6,027 bases of DNA, taken from NCBI GenBank assembly GCA_026647295.1, contig JAPKHB010000252.1, positions 1-6,027 on the forward strand, written 5' to 3'. Positions 1 through 5,840 of this stretch are shown here, in pieces. Position numbers and translations under genes: made by a program. Source of the DNA: Planctomycetota bacterium (lineage in GTDB: Bacteria; Planctomycetota; PLA2; JAEUHO01). Below the pieces are notes generated by a model. That model did not search any database. It saw only the letters and a program-made list of their open reading frames with translations, and was not told the DNA's origin. Every line of letters begins with the position of its first letter. Positions within the stretch are counted from its first letter, which is position 1.

Positions 1-99
1 CGCTCCCGCAATCTGGTTGTGCGATGTGCCGTAACTGATTCCGTCGCCCCAACCGGCCGATACGCCCAGCGTTGCCGAATCGGTCGGAGCCCATTCCGC
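1..99 (-). CDS. Possible partial coding fragment of unknown function at the left edge
   Basis: Read on the minus strand in the frame whose last codon is bases 3-1, this stretch is open and gives a protein-like sequence rich in Gly, Ser, Thr and Ala (it includes WAPTDSATLGVSAGWGDG and ends ...SYGTSHNQIAGA at the edge). The first 60 bases are clearly less GC-rich than the rest of the window, and the third codon positions in this frame are mixed rather than almost all G or C. I see no ATG, GTG or TTG in this frame between the edge and position 228, so there is no start before gcvT. It may be the 3' part of a gene from another sequence joined here, or chance. I recognise no family. The plus-strand frames here are stopped or look implausible. 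Confidence 0.25.
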
Positions 100-195
100 C
101 CGCGGCCCCCGCGCGCGCCACGCGGAGCGACGCGGCGCTAGCGGGGGGGCCGGTCGGCACTCGCGCCCCGCGTCGGCGCCCCTGGGCCCGGGTGG

Positions 196-201
196 TAGCC
201 T
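196..201 (+). promoter_or_regulatory. Weak -10-like element upstream of gcvT
   Basis: TAGCCT lies 27 bases before the gcvT ATG and matches the TANNNT form of a sigma-70-type -10 box. No recognisable -35 box lies 16-18 bases upstream. Similar TANCCT hexamers precede lgt and the DUF5658 gene. The rest of 100-228 is GC-rich, with no other feature I can support. A competing reading is that GCCTCC (198-203) could pair with the GGAGGC that contains the ribosome binding site (221-226). That works only if transcription starts further upstream, so the two readings exclude each other. Confidence 0.22.
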
Positions 202-228
202 CCGCGCGTCCCGAACCGAGGGAGGCCC

Positions 229-1323
229 ATGGCTCGCAGGACGGCGCTTCACCCGCAGCACGCGGCGGCCCGGGCCCGCTTCGTCGACTTCCACGGCTGG
301 GAGATGCCGGTCCAGTACCGGGGCATCCTGGAGGAAACGCGCACGGTGCGCGAGCGCGGGGGCCTCTTCGACCTGTGCCACATGGGCCGCCTGGTCGTCG
401 AGGGGCCGGACCGCGAGGCCCTCGTAGACCACGTCTTCAGCGCCGCCTTCCGCAACCTCAAGCACGGGCGCGCCAAGTACGGCTTCCTCCTCGACGAACG
501 GGGCTACCCCATCGACGACGTGCTCGTCTATCGCGACACCGAGCGGGTGCACGTGGTGATCAACGCCACCGGGCGGGGCAAGGACCTCGAGTGGGTCCAG
601 CGCCGGGCGCGCGCGCTCGGCGCCGACGCGAGCGTGCGCGAAGTCTCCGACGAGCAGGCGATGATCGCCCTGCAAGGGCGCATCTCCGAGCACGTGCTCC
701 AGCCCCTGTGCGGCGCGGACTTGAGCCAGGTGCGCTACTACGGCTTCACCACCGCCCCCGTGTGCGGCCTCGAGACGCTCCTCGCGCGCACGGGCTACAC
801 GGGGGAGGACGGCTTCGAACTCTTCTTCCCCGTGGCCCACGCCGGCCGCGTCTGGGAGGCGCTCGAGGACTCCGGGCGCAGCCTCGGGCTCGAGCCGATC
901 GGCCTGGGCGCCCGCGACCTCCTGCGCCTCGAGGCCGGGATGCCGCTCTACGGCCAGGAGGTCTCGCCGGAGATCGACCCGCTCGAGGCCGGCCTGGACT
1001 TCGGCGTGGACCTCTCCAAGCAGGGCACCGTGGGCATCGCCGCGCTCGCCGCGCGGGCCCGCGGGGGCCCCGCGCGCCGGGCGCTCTCGCTCTCGGCCGC
1101 GGGCGGCCGGGTCCCGCGCCCGGGCTACCCCGTCTTCCTCGGGGAGCGCCGGGTCGGTGTCGTCACCAGCGGCGGCATGAGCCCCACGATCGGCCGCGCC
1201 ATCGCGCGCGTGCTGGTCGAGCGCGAGGCGGCGCAGGCGCCCCGCCTGGACGTCGAGATGCGCGGGCAGCGCTTCCCGATGGACGTCGTGCCTTCCCCCT
1301 TCTACCAGCGCCCGCGCGCCTAG
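229..1323 (+). CDS. gcvT: Aminomethyltransferase (glycine cleavage system T protein)
   Basis: GcvT takes the aminomethyl group held on lipoylated GcvH, releases ammonia and passes the one-carbon unit to tetrahydrofolate, forming 5,10-methylene-THF in the cytoplasm. The 364-residue length is normal and the protein looks complete. Family signatures run in order: DFHGWEMPVQY (20-30), the FDxxHMG segment (47-53), IDD at 95-97 containing the conserved aspartate pair near the folate site, RTGYTGEDGFEL (187-198), GLGARDLLRLEAGMPLYGQE (225-244) and VTSGGMSPTIGRAIA near the C-terminus. The ATG at 229 is chosen because GAGGGAGG (218-225) sits directly upstream and the N-terminus matches family proteins, which open with a T-L-H/Y-x-x-H segment. 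gcvH follows 29 bases downstream and is probably co-transcribed. No truncation or missing key residue was seen. The related folate-binding protein YgfZ is unlikely, given the complete GcvT signature set. Confidence 0.97.
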   Translation: MARRTALHPQHAAARARFVDFHGWEMPVQYRGILEETRTVRERGGLFDLCHMGRLVVEGPDREALVDHVFSAAFRNLKHGRAKYGFLLDERGYPIDDVLVYRDTERVHVVINATGRGKDLEWVQRRARALGADASVREVSDEQAMIALQGRISEHVLQPLCGADLSQVRYYGFTTAPVCGLETLLARTGYTGEDGFELFFPVAHAGRVWEALEDSGRSLGLEPIGLGARDLLRLEAGMPLYGQEVSPEIDPLEAGLDFGVDLSKQGTVGIAALAARARGGPARRALSLSAAGGRVPRPGYPVFLGERRVGVVTSGGMSPTIGRAIARVLVEREAAQAPRLDVEMRGQRFPMDVVPSPFYQRPRA

Positions 1324-1352
1324 GCGCGGGGCGCCCCCGCAAGGAGCCAGCG

Positions 1353-1748
1353 ATGCCGGATCGACCCGACGACCGCAAGTACACCAAGACCCACGAGTGG
1401 GTCCTCATCGACGGCGGGACGGCCACGGTGGGGCTCACCGACTTCGCCGTCGAGCACCTGGGCGACCTCGTCTTCGTCCAACTGCCCGAGGTCGGCCGCG
1501 AGGTGAGCCCGGGCGAGAGCGTGTGCGAGGTCGAGAGCGTGAAGGCCGTCGGCGACGTGTATTCGCCGGTGGCCGGGGAGGTGGTCGAGGTGAACGAGGC
1601 CCTCTCCTCCGACCAGAGCCCCCTGGCCCAGGACCCCTTCGGGGCGGGCTGGCTGTTCAAGGTGCGCTTGGGCGGGGACGGGGCCACCTCCACCCTCCTG
1701 GACGCCGCCGGATACGCCGCGGCGCTGGCGACCGAGGGCCAGGGGTAG
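1353..1748 (+). CDS. gcvH: Glycine cleavage system H protein (lipoyl carrier)
   Basis: GcvH is the small lipoylated carrier that shuttles the aminomethyl intermediate from GcvP to GcvT and is re-oxidised by lipoamide dehydrogenase. The 131-residue product has the usual length. It opens with the family-typical YTKTHEWV (10-17), continues with TVGLTDFAVEHLGDLVFVQLP (25-45) and has the lipoylation motif ESVKAVGDVYSP (61-72), in which Lys64 is the predicted lipoyl attachment site. The NEAL and GAGWLFKV segments also match the family. The frame stays open far upstream through gcvT, but the ATG at 1353 is the start: AAGGAG (1341-1346) lies six bases before it and the H-protein homology begins there. 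It sits 29 bases after gcvT, so a gcvTH operon is likely. gcvP does not follow; lgt does. Confidence 0.97.
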   Translation: MPDRPDDRKYTKTHEWVLIDGGTATVGLTDFAVEHLGDLVFVQLPEVGREVSPGESVCEVESVKAVGDVYSPVAGEVVEVNEALSSDQSPLAQDPFGAGWLFKVRLGGDGATSTLLDAAGYAAALATEGQG

Positions 1749-1755
1749 TCCGGCT

Positions 1756-1768
1756 GGCCGCGTCGGCC
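1756..1768 (+). terminator. Small GC hairpin just after gcvH
   Basis: GGCCG (1756-1760) and CGGCC (1764-1768) form a perfect five-base stem with a three-base loop, starting 8 bases after the gcvH stop. There is no T-run after it, so a classical intrinsic terminator is not supported. In DNA this GC-rich, short hairpins arise easily by chance. Confidence 0.15.
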
Positions 1769-1795
1769 GCGCCGCGCCCCTGGGCGCCACCGGTC

Positions 1796-1821
1796 GTGCG
1801 GTACCCTGCGGCGCCCCGCAC
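1796..1821 (+). promoter_or_regulatory. Inverted repeat around a -10-like element upstream of lgt
   Basis: GTGCGG (1796-1801) and CCGCAC (1816-1821) form a six-base inverted repeat, and TACCCT (1802-1807) begins immediately after the left arm. TACCCT is a plausible GC-rich -10 box 25 bases before the lgt ATG. The best -35 match 16 bases upstream, CTGGGC (1780-1785), is poor. The lgt ribosome binding site, GGGAG (1823-1827), starts two bases after the right arm. This could be an lgt promoter with an operator-like palindrome, or chance. lgt could also be read through from gcvH across the 84-base gap. Confidence 0.25.
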
Positions 1822-1832
1822 AGGGAGTCCCC

Positions 1833-2642
1833 ATGCTGCCCGTCCTGATCGAGATCTCCGACAGCATCAAGATCTACAGTTTCGGCACGCTGATCGTCCT
1901 GGCGTTCCTCGGGGCCACGACCTACGCGCGGCGGCGCGCCCGCGCGCTGCTGGACGTGGATCCCGAGCGGACCTTCAACATCTGCTTCGTGCTGCTCTTC
2001 GTGGGCCTGGCCGGGGCCCGGCTCCTGTACTGCGTGGTCCACACGGACAAGATGACGGAGACGCCGCTCGCGCTGGTGCGGATCTGGGAGGGCGGCCTCG
2101 TGTTCTACGGCGGCCTGCTCGCGGGGCTGCTGTGGCTGGCCTGGTACCTGCCCCGGCGCCCCGAGCTCAAGGGATGGGCGTTGATGGACGTGCTCGCCCT
2201 TTCCGCCTGCCTCGCGCTGGCGATCGGGCGCTGGGCGTCGTTCCTCTCCGGCATGGACTACGGCGCGCGGGCCGACGGCCTGCCGTTCGCCGTGCGCTTC
2301 CCGGCGGTGGACGGCACGCAGATCCCCCCCCACCTGGTCGGGGAGCCGCTCCACCCCGTGCAGGTCTACGAGAGCCTCTTCGCCCTGCTGCTCTTCGCGC
2401 TGCTGCGCGGGCTCCAGGGCCGCTGGTGGAGCCAGGGACGGCCGCAGCCCGGCCGCGTCTTCGGCCTCTTCCTGGCGTTGTACGCGCTCGGACGCTTCGG
2501 GCTGGAGTACCTGCGCGGCGACGACGCCGAGCGCGGCATGGTGATCGCCGGGCACCTGTCCACCAGCCAACTCCTCTCGGTGCCCCTGCTCTTCGTCGGC
2601 GTCGCGATCTGCTTCGCCCGCCGCCGCGGCCCGGGCGAGTGA
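1833..2642 (+). CDS. lgt: Prolipoprotein diacylglyceryl transferase (Lgt)
   Basis: Lgt transfers diacylglycerol from phosphatidylglycerol to the lipobox cysteine of prolipoproteins in the inner membrane, the first step of lipoprotein maturation. The 269-residue protein has several hydrophobic membrane segments. Family landmarks are Tyr15 (in the position of E. coli Tyr26), Arg63, the RIWEGGLVFYGG loop (83-94), GRWASFLSGMDYG (132-144), HPVQVYE (174-180), the LGRFGLEYLRGD block (219-230) with Arg221 and Glu225 (E. coli Arg239 and Glu243), and a typical SQLLS segment near the end. By hand alignment, the positions of E. coli Asn146 and Glu151 are Ser136 and Met141, with Asp142 adjacent, and Tyr92 replaces His103. 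Arg133 (Arg143) and Gly144 (Gly154) are kept. GGGAG at 1823-1827 is a suitably spaced ribosome binding site for the ATG at 1833. It converges on the minus-strand block. A paralogue with altered activity cannot be excluded. Confidence 0.93.
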   Translation: MLPVLIEISDSIKIYSFGTLIVLAFLGATTYARRRARALLDVDPERTFNICFVLLFVGLAGARLLYCVVHTDKMTETPLALVRIWEGGLVFYGGLLAGLLWLAWYLPRRPELKGWALMDVLALSACLALAIGRWASFLSGMDYGARADGLPFAVRFPAVDGTQIPPHLVGEPLHPVQVYESLFALLLFALLRGLQGRWWSQGRPQPGRVFGLFLALYALGRFGLEYLRGDDAERGMVIAGHLSTSQLLSVPLLFVGVAICFARRRGPGE

Positions 2643-2653
2643 CCCGAGCCTCG

Positions 2654-2669
2654 CGCCGCCCCCGCGGCG
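2654..2669. terminator. GC hairpin between convergent genes, possible bidirectional terminator
   Basis: CGCCGC (2654-2659), a CCCC loop (2660-2663) and GCGGCG (2664-2669) form a perfect six-base stem in the 40-base gap between the lgt stop and the stop of the opposing DUF5658-type gene. Its position suits a terminator shared by both strands. There is no T-run on either side, so this rests on position and pairing only. Confidence 0.35.
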
Positions 2670-2682
2670 GAAGCCGCGCGCG

Positions 2683-3144
2683 TCAGATCGCCTGGCGCGC
2701 CCAGAGGTGGTAGCCCAGCAACGCCGTGTAGCCCAGCAGGGCCGCGCCCAGGCACAGCCGGCCGAGCGGCCAGTTCTTGTGCAGGCACAGGAAGCCGGCG
2801 CCGAGCACCGTGACGACCATCTTGATCACCAGGAAGGCGCGGTCGCCGAGCGTGAGCGCGTAGGCCATCACGGGGTTGGCCTCGGTGGCCCCGCGCCGGA
2901 GCAGGTCCAGGGTGAACCAGGCGTCCAGCAGGGAGAGCAGCACCAGCGCCGCGAAGCCGGCCACCATCAGCGGACCCGGCCGGTCCACGTAGGTGTGGCG
3001 GTCCTCCTGGCCGCGCCGCCCGCCCCGCCGGCGCCCGCGCAGCAGGAAGCGACTCACCATGGGCGTCGGCCGCCGGCGCCGGTCCGCGCCCTCGCGTCGC
3101 TCCGTAGGATCGACCGCCGCAGGTCCGGGGCCGGGCTGCTCCAT
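2683..3144 (-). CDS. DUF5658-type small membrane protein with arginine-rich N-terminus
   Basis: The product is 153 residues and its function is unknown. Residues 1-58 are soluble and strongly basic, with ERREGADRRRRPTP (15-28), SRFLLRGRRRGGRR (31-44) and a YVDR motif (52-55). Three hydrophobic segments follow, near 60-80, 102-121 and 130-148. The first leads into LLDAWFTLDLLRRG, TEANPVM (87-93) and a conserved-looking Lys108 in the next helix. This LDAxxT...G..E.NP pattern is what I recall for DUF5658. A PTPxxSRxxxxGRRR...YVDR leader also appears, from memory, in related proteins, which supports the ATG at 3144 over Met29. No Shine-Dalgarno sits at normal spacing (GGAGGAG lies 18 bases away), but a promoter lies immediately upstream, so a leaderless mRNA is likely. 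It follows the HEAT-type lipoprotein gene by 50 bases. The family call is from memory of the motif, not a search. Confidence 0.78.
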   Translation of the reverse strand: MEQPGPGPAAVDPTERREGADRRRRPTPMVSRFLLRGRRRGGRRGQEDRHTYVDRPGPLMVAGFAALVLLSLLDAWFTLDLLRRGATEANPVMAYALTLGDRAFLVIKMVVTVLGAGFLCLHKNWPLGRLCLGAALLGYTALLGYHLWARQAI

Positions 3145-3179
3145 GCCGGGGAGGATAGCGGTCTCCTCCCGCCGGGCAA
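3145..3179 (-). promoter_or_regulatory. Promoter for the DUF5658-type gene, probably leaderless, overlapping an inverted repeat
   Basis: On the minus strand, TTGCCC (3179-3174), a 16-base spacer and TATCCT (3157-3152) form a reasonable sigma-70-type promoter lying wholly in the gap after the lipoprotein gene. The -10 box ends seven bases before the ATG at 3144, so transcription would begin at or within a base or two of the start codon. The same stretch holds a perfect seven-base inverted repeat, GGGAGGA with TCCTCCC (arms 3170-3164 and 3155-3149, eight-base loop), that overlaps the -10 box. It might act as an operator. If upstream transcripts read through, it might instead fold up the GGAGGAG sequence. 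Confidence 0.5.
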
Positions 3180-3194
3180 CGGCCGGGGGCGGCG

Positions 3195-5195
3195 TCAGCG
3201 GGCCGACCGGTGGCGCACCTGCTCGAGCACCGTATCGACCCAGCCCGCCGCCTCCGCGGGCAGGCGCATCTTGAGGGCCGCAAGGGCCGAGGCCGCCTGC
3301 AGGGGGAAGGCCGAGTAGCCCCGCACGAGCAGGTGTTCGAGTTCCTCCCGTGGCGTCTGGTCGTCCAGGCCGTCGATGAGGGCCTCGGCCAGGGCCGGGG
3401 GGTAGATGCGCCCGTCGTCGGGCAAGGCGGCCAGGAAGGCGCGCCGCCGGCGCGGGTCGGAGAGCGCGGCGAGGAAGGCGGCCTCCCCCTCCGGGCCCAG
3501 GTCCAGCAGCGCGGTGGCGAGCCCCGCCGCCTCCTGCTCGCCCGCCGCCGCGATCCAGCGCTCGACCTCGGCGACGAAGCGGGCGCGGCGCTCGGGCGCC
3601 AGCGGATGCACCCGCGCGTGCAGGTAGAGGAGCACCCGCCGAAGCGTCGGCACGAGCCCCGGGGGGGCCTGGGCCAGGCGCGCCGCGAGCGCGTCCAGGT
3701 GCTCCTCGGCCGGCTCGCGTCGGATCAGGTGCAACGCCAGGCCGAGGTCCTCGGGCCCCGACGCCGCCAGCAGGGCGCCCAGCGCCGCGGTGCGCTCGGC
3801 GGCGCACGGCGCGAGCGCGTCGTAGCAGGCCTCGAGCGTCTCGCGCCAGGCGTCCCAAGGGCGCGCCGTGCGCAGCAGCGCCAGCAGCACGTCGCGGGCG
3901 CGGGGCGAGGCGTCGCAGGCGGGCAGCGCCTGCACGAGCCGCGTGACGCGCTCGGGCGCCGGCGCCTCCCCGTGCGCGAGCGCGGCGGCGATCGCCTCGA
4001 CCTGGGCCAGCACCCCGCCCCCCGGCGCCTCGCCAACCCCCATGCAGTGCAGGGCGGTGAAGTAGACCAGTTCGTCGACCTCGGCCAGCCCGCGGTCCGC
4101 GACGACCGCGGCCGCGTAGCCCGGGTACCCGGCCAGGGCCAGCAGGCAGCGCGCGCGCGCGGCGGGCTCGCTCCCGGTCAGGTACGTCGCGAACACGGGC
4201 TGCGCGTAACACGCGAAGGTGTCGGCGGTCATCCATCCCGTGCCGTAGGCCTGCCACACGTCCAGCGGTCCGAGCGCCCACTCCAGGGGCGGCGCCTCGT
4301 TCGGCCCGGCCCCGCCCGGCGCGGGCTCACGGCGGCGGGCGAGCGCCGGGTCCAGGGCCAGGCGCAGCCCCGCCCAGGGAAAGTCCTTGATGCGCGGGAG
4401 TTCCGTGTCCAGGCGCGGCCCGGAGCCCTCGGCGAGCACCGCCCACCAGGCCAGCAACGTCGCCCGCTCGGGGTCGCGCGCCCCCGGCGCGAGCCCGGCG
4501 ACCAGGCGATCGGGCAACGCCTCCCACAGCCGCGGGCCGCCGGCCGTGAGCACCGTGAGCATCGCGTCGCGCGCCGCGCGCGGGCCGAGTTCGTTGAGCC
4601 CGAGGAAGGCGAGGCGCCCGATCTCCCGGTCGGCCCCGTCCCGCTCGAGGAAGGCGCGGAAGAGATCGGCGAGGGACTCCTCGCGCACGGTGGACAGCGC
4701 CCGCGCGGCCGCGCGCCGTACCGCCACCACGGGACTCTCCAGCGCCGGGGCCACCCACGCCCGCAAGAGGTCCGGCGGCACCGCCTCCAGGGCCTTGAGC
4801 ACGTCCAGCACGTTGTGCCAGGGGTCGATGTTCTTTAGGTGCGTGTCGATGAGCCGCGCGCGCAGCCGTTCGTCGGCCAGCAGTTCCAGCGTCTGGTCGC
4901 GCAGCAGGATCAGTTCGCCGCGGCTGATCTCGAGCGTGCGCCGGTACACCTCGGGGACGCGCAGCGTGCCGGTGCGCGTCGGCCCGGTGAGCAGGCGGGC
5001 GAGGTGGAAGCGGGCGCGCTCGAGCGGCTCCACGGCGGGCACGCGCGGCCGCGGCCGGGGCACCGGACGCGACGGCGCGGCCGCCGGCCCCTTTGCCCCG
5101 TCCCCGGCCGCCGGTCCCGACGCGTCGCCGCAGCCGACCGCGAGCAGGAGGAGGGCACCAAGGAGCAGCGCAGGAGCCTTCGGGCGCACGGGCAT
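3195..5195 (-). CDS. Predicted lipoprotein with HEAT-like helical repeats, unknown function
   Basis: The product is 666 residues. The N-terminus has a short basic region, a hydrophobic stretch (ALLLGALLLLAVG, 9-21) and Cys22 in an AVGC lipobox, so lipidation by Lgt and export are predicted. A Gly/Ala/Pro linker with a PRPRPR stretch runs to about residue 57. The rest is almost all amphipathic helices. The segment ESPVVAVRRAAARALSTV (153-170) is a clear HEAT-like unit, and similar LxxxLxxxx patterns recur to the C-terminus, suggesting a solenoid protein-binding surface. No catalytic motif was seen. The ATG at 5195 is preferred because GGAG precedes it and the signal peptide starts cleanly; the ATG at 5204 is an alternative that adds three residues. 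The frame opens at 5306, but that would overlap the TolC gene by about 70 bases. It starts 41 bases after the TolC stop and is probably co-transcribed with it, which suggests an envelope role. I recognise no named family. Confidence 0.85.
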   Translation of the reverse strand: MPVRPKAPALLLGALLLLAVGCGDASGPAAGDGAKGPAAAPSRPVPRPRPRVPAVEPLERARFHLARLLTGPTRTGTLRVPEVYRRTLEISRGELILLRDQTLELLADERLRARLIDTHLKNIDPWHNVLDVLKALEAVPPDLLRAWVAPALESPVVAVRRAAARALSTVREESLADLFRAFLERDGADREIGRLAFLGLNELGPRAARDAMLTVLTAGGPRLWEALPDRLVAGLAPGARDPERATLLAWWAVLAEGSGPRLDTELPRIKDFPWAGLRLALDPALARRREPAPGGAGPNEAPPLEWALGPLDVWQAYGTGWMTADTFACYAQPVFATYLTGSEPAARARCLLALAGYPGYAAAVVADRGLAEVDELVYFTALHCMGVGEAPGGGVLAQVEAIAAALAHGEAPAPERVTRLVQALPACDASPRARDVLLALLRTARPWDAWRETLEACYDALAPCAAERTAALGALLAASGPEDLGLALHLIRREPAEEHLDALAARLAQAPPGLVPTLRRVLLYLHARVHPLAPERRARFVAEVERWIAAAGEQEAAGLATALLDLGPEGEAAFLAALSDPRRRRAFLAALPDDGRIYPPALAEALIDGLDDQTPREELEHLLVRGYSAFPLQAASALAALKMRLPAEAAGWVDTVLEQVRHRSAR

Positions 5196-5236
5196 GGGCT
5201 CCATTCTGCCGTCCGGCGCGGCCCCCGGGTGCCGCT

Positions 5237-5833
5237 TCAGCGACAGGGGGGCCAGGCGGGGGGCACCAGCCCGACGGCCTCTCCGAGGCCGCCCGTCGCC
5301 CGCCACAGGCGCGCCATGCCCTTGTGCAGGTCGGCGCGGGCCCGCGCAAGGCGCGTGAGCGCCTGGGTGTGGTCGTCCTCCTTCAGGAGGACCTGGAAGG
5401 GAGTGGACTTGCCCTGCTCGCGCTTGAGTTGCTCGCCCTCCAGGTTGGCCAGCGCCGACTCGACCTCACTCTCGCCCGCGCGCACCTGGGCGCTGGCGGT
5501 GAGCACGTCCCGCAGCGCCGCCCGAACCTCCAGGACGATCTGGTTCTCCAACTCCTGGTGCAGGAGTTCGGCCTGGCGACGCGCCCAGCCGGCCGCCCGC
5601 CAGCGGGCCTTGGCCGCCCGCTGGCCGAGGAAGATCGAGAACTCGAGGCCGATCGCCCCCGACAGGGCCTCGCCGGCGAGCAGGTCCTCGTGGGCGTCCC
5701 CGCCGCGCCCCAGCGCGTCGCTGCCCACGCTGGCCGTGAGGTCCAGGCGCGGCCGCAGTTCGTCCTGGGCGGCCCAGACGTCCAGCCCCCGCTCCACGAG
5801 GCCCGCGCGGCTTTGGGCCAGTTCGGGCTGCCT
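5237..5833 (-). CDS. TolC-family outer-membrane efflux protein, C-terminal half only
   Basis: TolC-like proteins are trimeric outer-membrane channels that carry substrates from inner-membrane pumps to the outside. The 198 residues visible match the second half of the family. They begin QPELAQSRAGLVERGLDV, then DELRPRLDLTASVG, a strand-like region with FSIFLGQRAAKARWRAAG, a long helix (VLEVRAALRDVLTASAQVR) and the closing GKSTPFQVLLKEDD ... ARADLHKGMARLWRATGGLGE, where family members typically end. Full members usually have more than 400 residues, so the N-terminal half is missing. Upstream, the frame hits TAG (complement of 5834-5836), and beyond it no frame continues with TolC-like helices. 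An in-frame GTG at 5797 cannot be a true start because homology extends past it. The lipoprotein gene follows 41 bases later. The break is either an assembly join or a real rearrangement. Confidence 0.85.
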   Translation of the reverse strand, partial: RQPELAQSRAGLVERGLDVWAAQDELRPRLDLTASVGSDALGRGGDAHEDLLAGEALSGAIGLEFSIFLGQRAAKARWRAAGWARRQAELLHQELENQIVLEVRAALRDVLTASAQVRAGESEVESALANLEGEQLKREQGKSTPFQVLLKEDDHTQALTRLARARADLHKGMARLWRATGGLGEAVGLVPPAWPPCR

Positions 5834-5840
5834 CTAGAAG
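5834..5840. other. Composition and coding breakpoint cutting the TolC-family gene
   Basis: The TolC frame meets a TAG here, read on the minus strand. From about this base the sequence becomes less GC-rich, and the most protein-like frame switches to the plus strand. The join contains TCTAGA (5833-5838). There are no inverted-repeat ends, target duplication or transposase fragment beside it. A contig chimera or a genomic rearrangement would both look like this. Confidence 0.5.

Noticed and set aside
94..228. Glycine riboswitch upstream of gcvT.
   Set aside because: The space is short, and I see neither the tandem aptamer layout nor its conserved core segments. Only a possible six-base pairing with the ribosome binding site is present.
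72..1352. Long open frame leading into gcvH from far upstream, suggesting a fusion protein.
   Set aside because: The upstream part is Arg/Pro/Gly-rich shadow of gcvT in another frame. H-protein homology and a good ribosome binding site begin only at 1353.
1320..2570. 416-codon open frame on the minus strand opposite gcvH and lgt.
   Set aside because: Its translation is a Gln/Gly/Pro/His-rich low-complexity string typical of the antisense of GC-rich genes, while the plus strand has clear GcvH and Lgt homology.
3210..4838. 542-codon open frame on the plus strand opposite the lipoprotein gene.
   Set aside because: The translation is Arg/Gln/Gly-rich with no domain pattern. The opposite strand encodes a signal peptide, lipobox and regular helices.
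5196..5306. Upstream start at 5306 for the HEAT-type lipoprotein.
   Set aside because: It would overlap the end of the TolC gene by about 70 bases and bury the signal peptide behind 37 extra Arg/Pro-rich residues.
4839..5837. 332-codon plus-strand open frame ending at the right junction.
   Set aside because: It is the antisense of the lipoprotein and TolC genes, with Ser/Arg-rich shadow composition. Its end at the junction is only where the TAG falls.
5833..5838. TCTAGA (XbaI) at the right breakpoint as a sign of a cloning or vector join.
   Set aside because: CTAG also occurs at 138-141, 1320-1323 and 5862-5865, so one such site is not evidence of cloning. No vector-like sequence follows.
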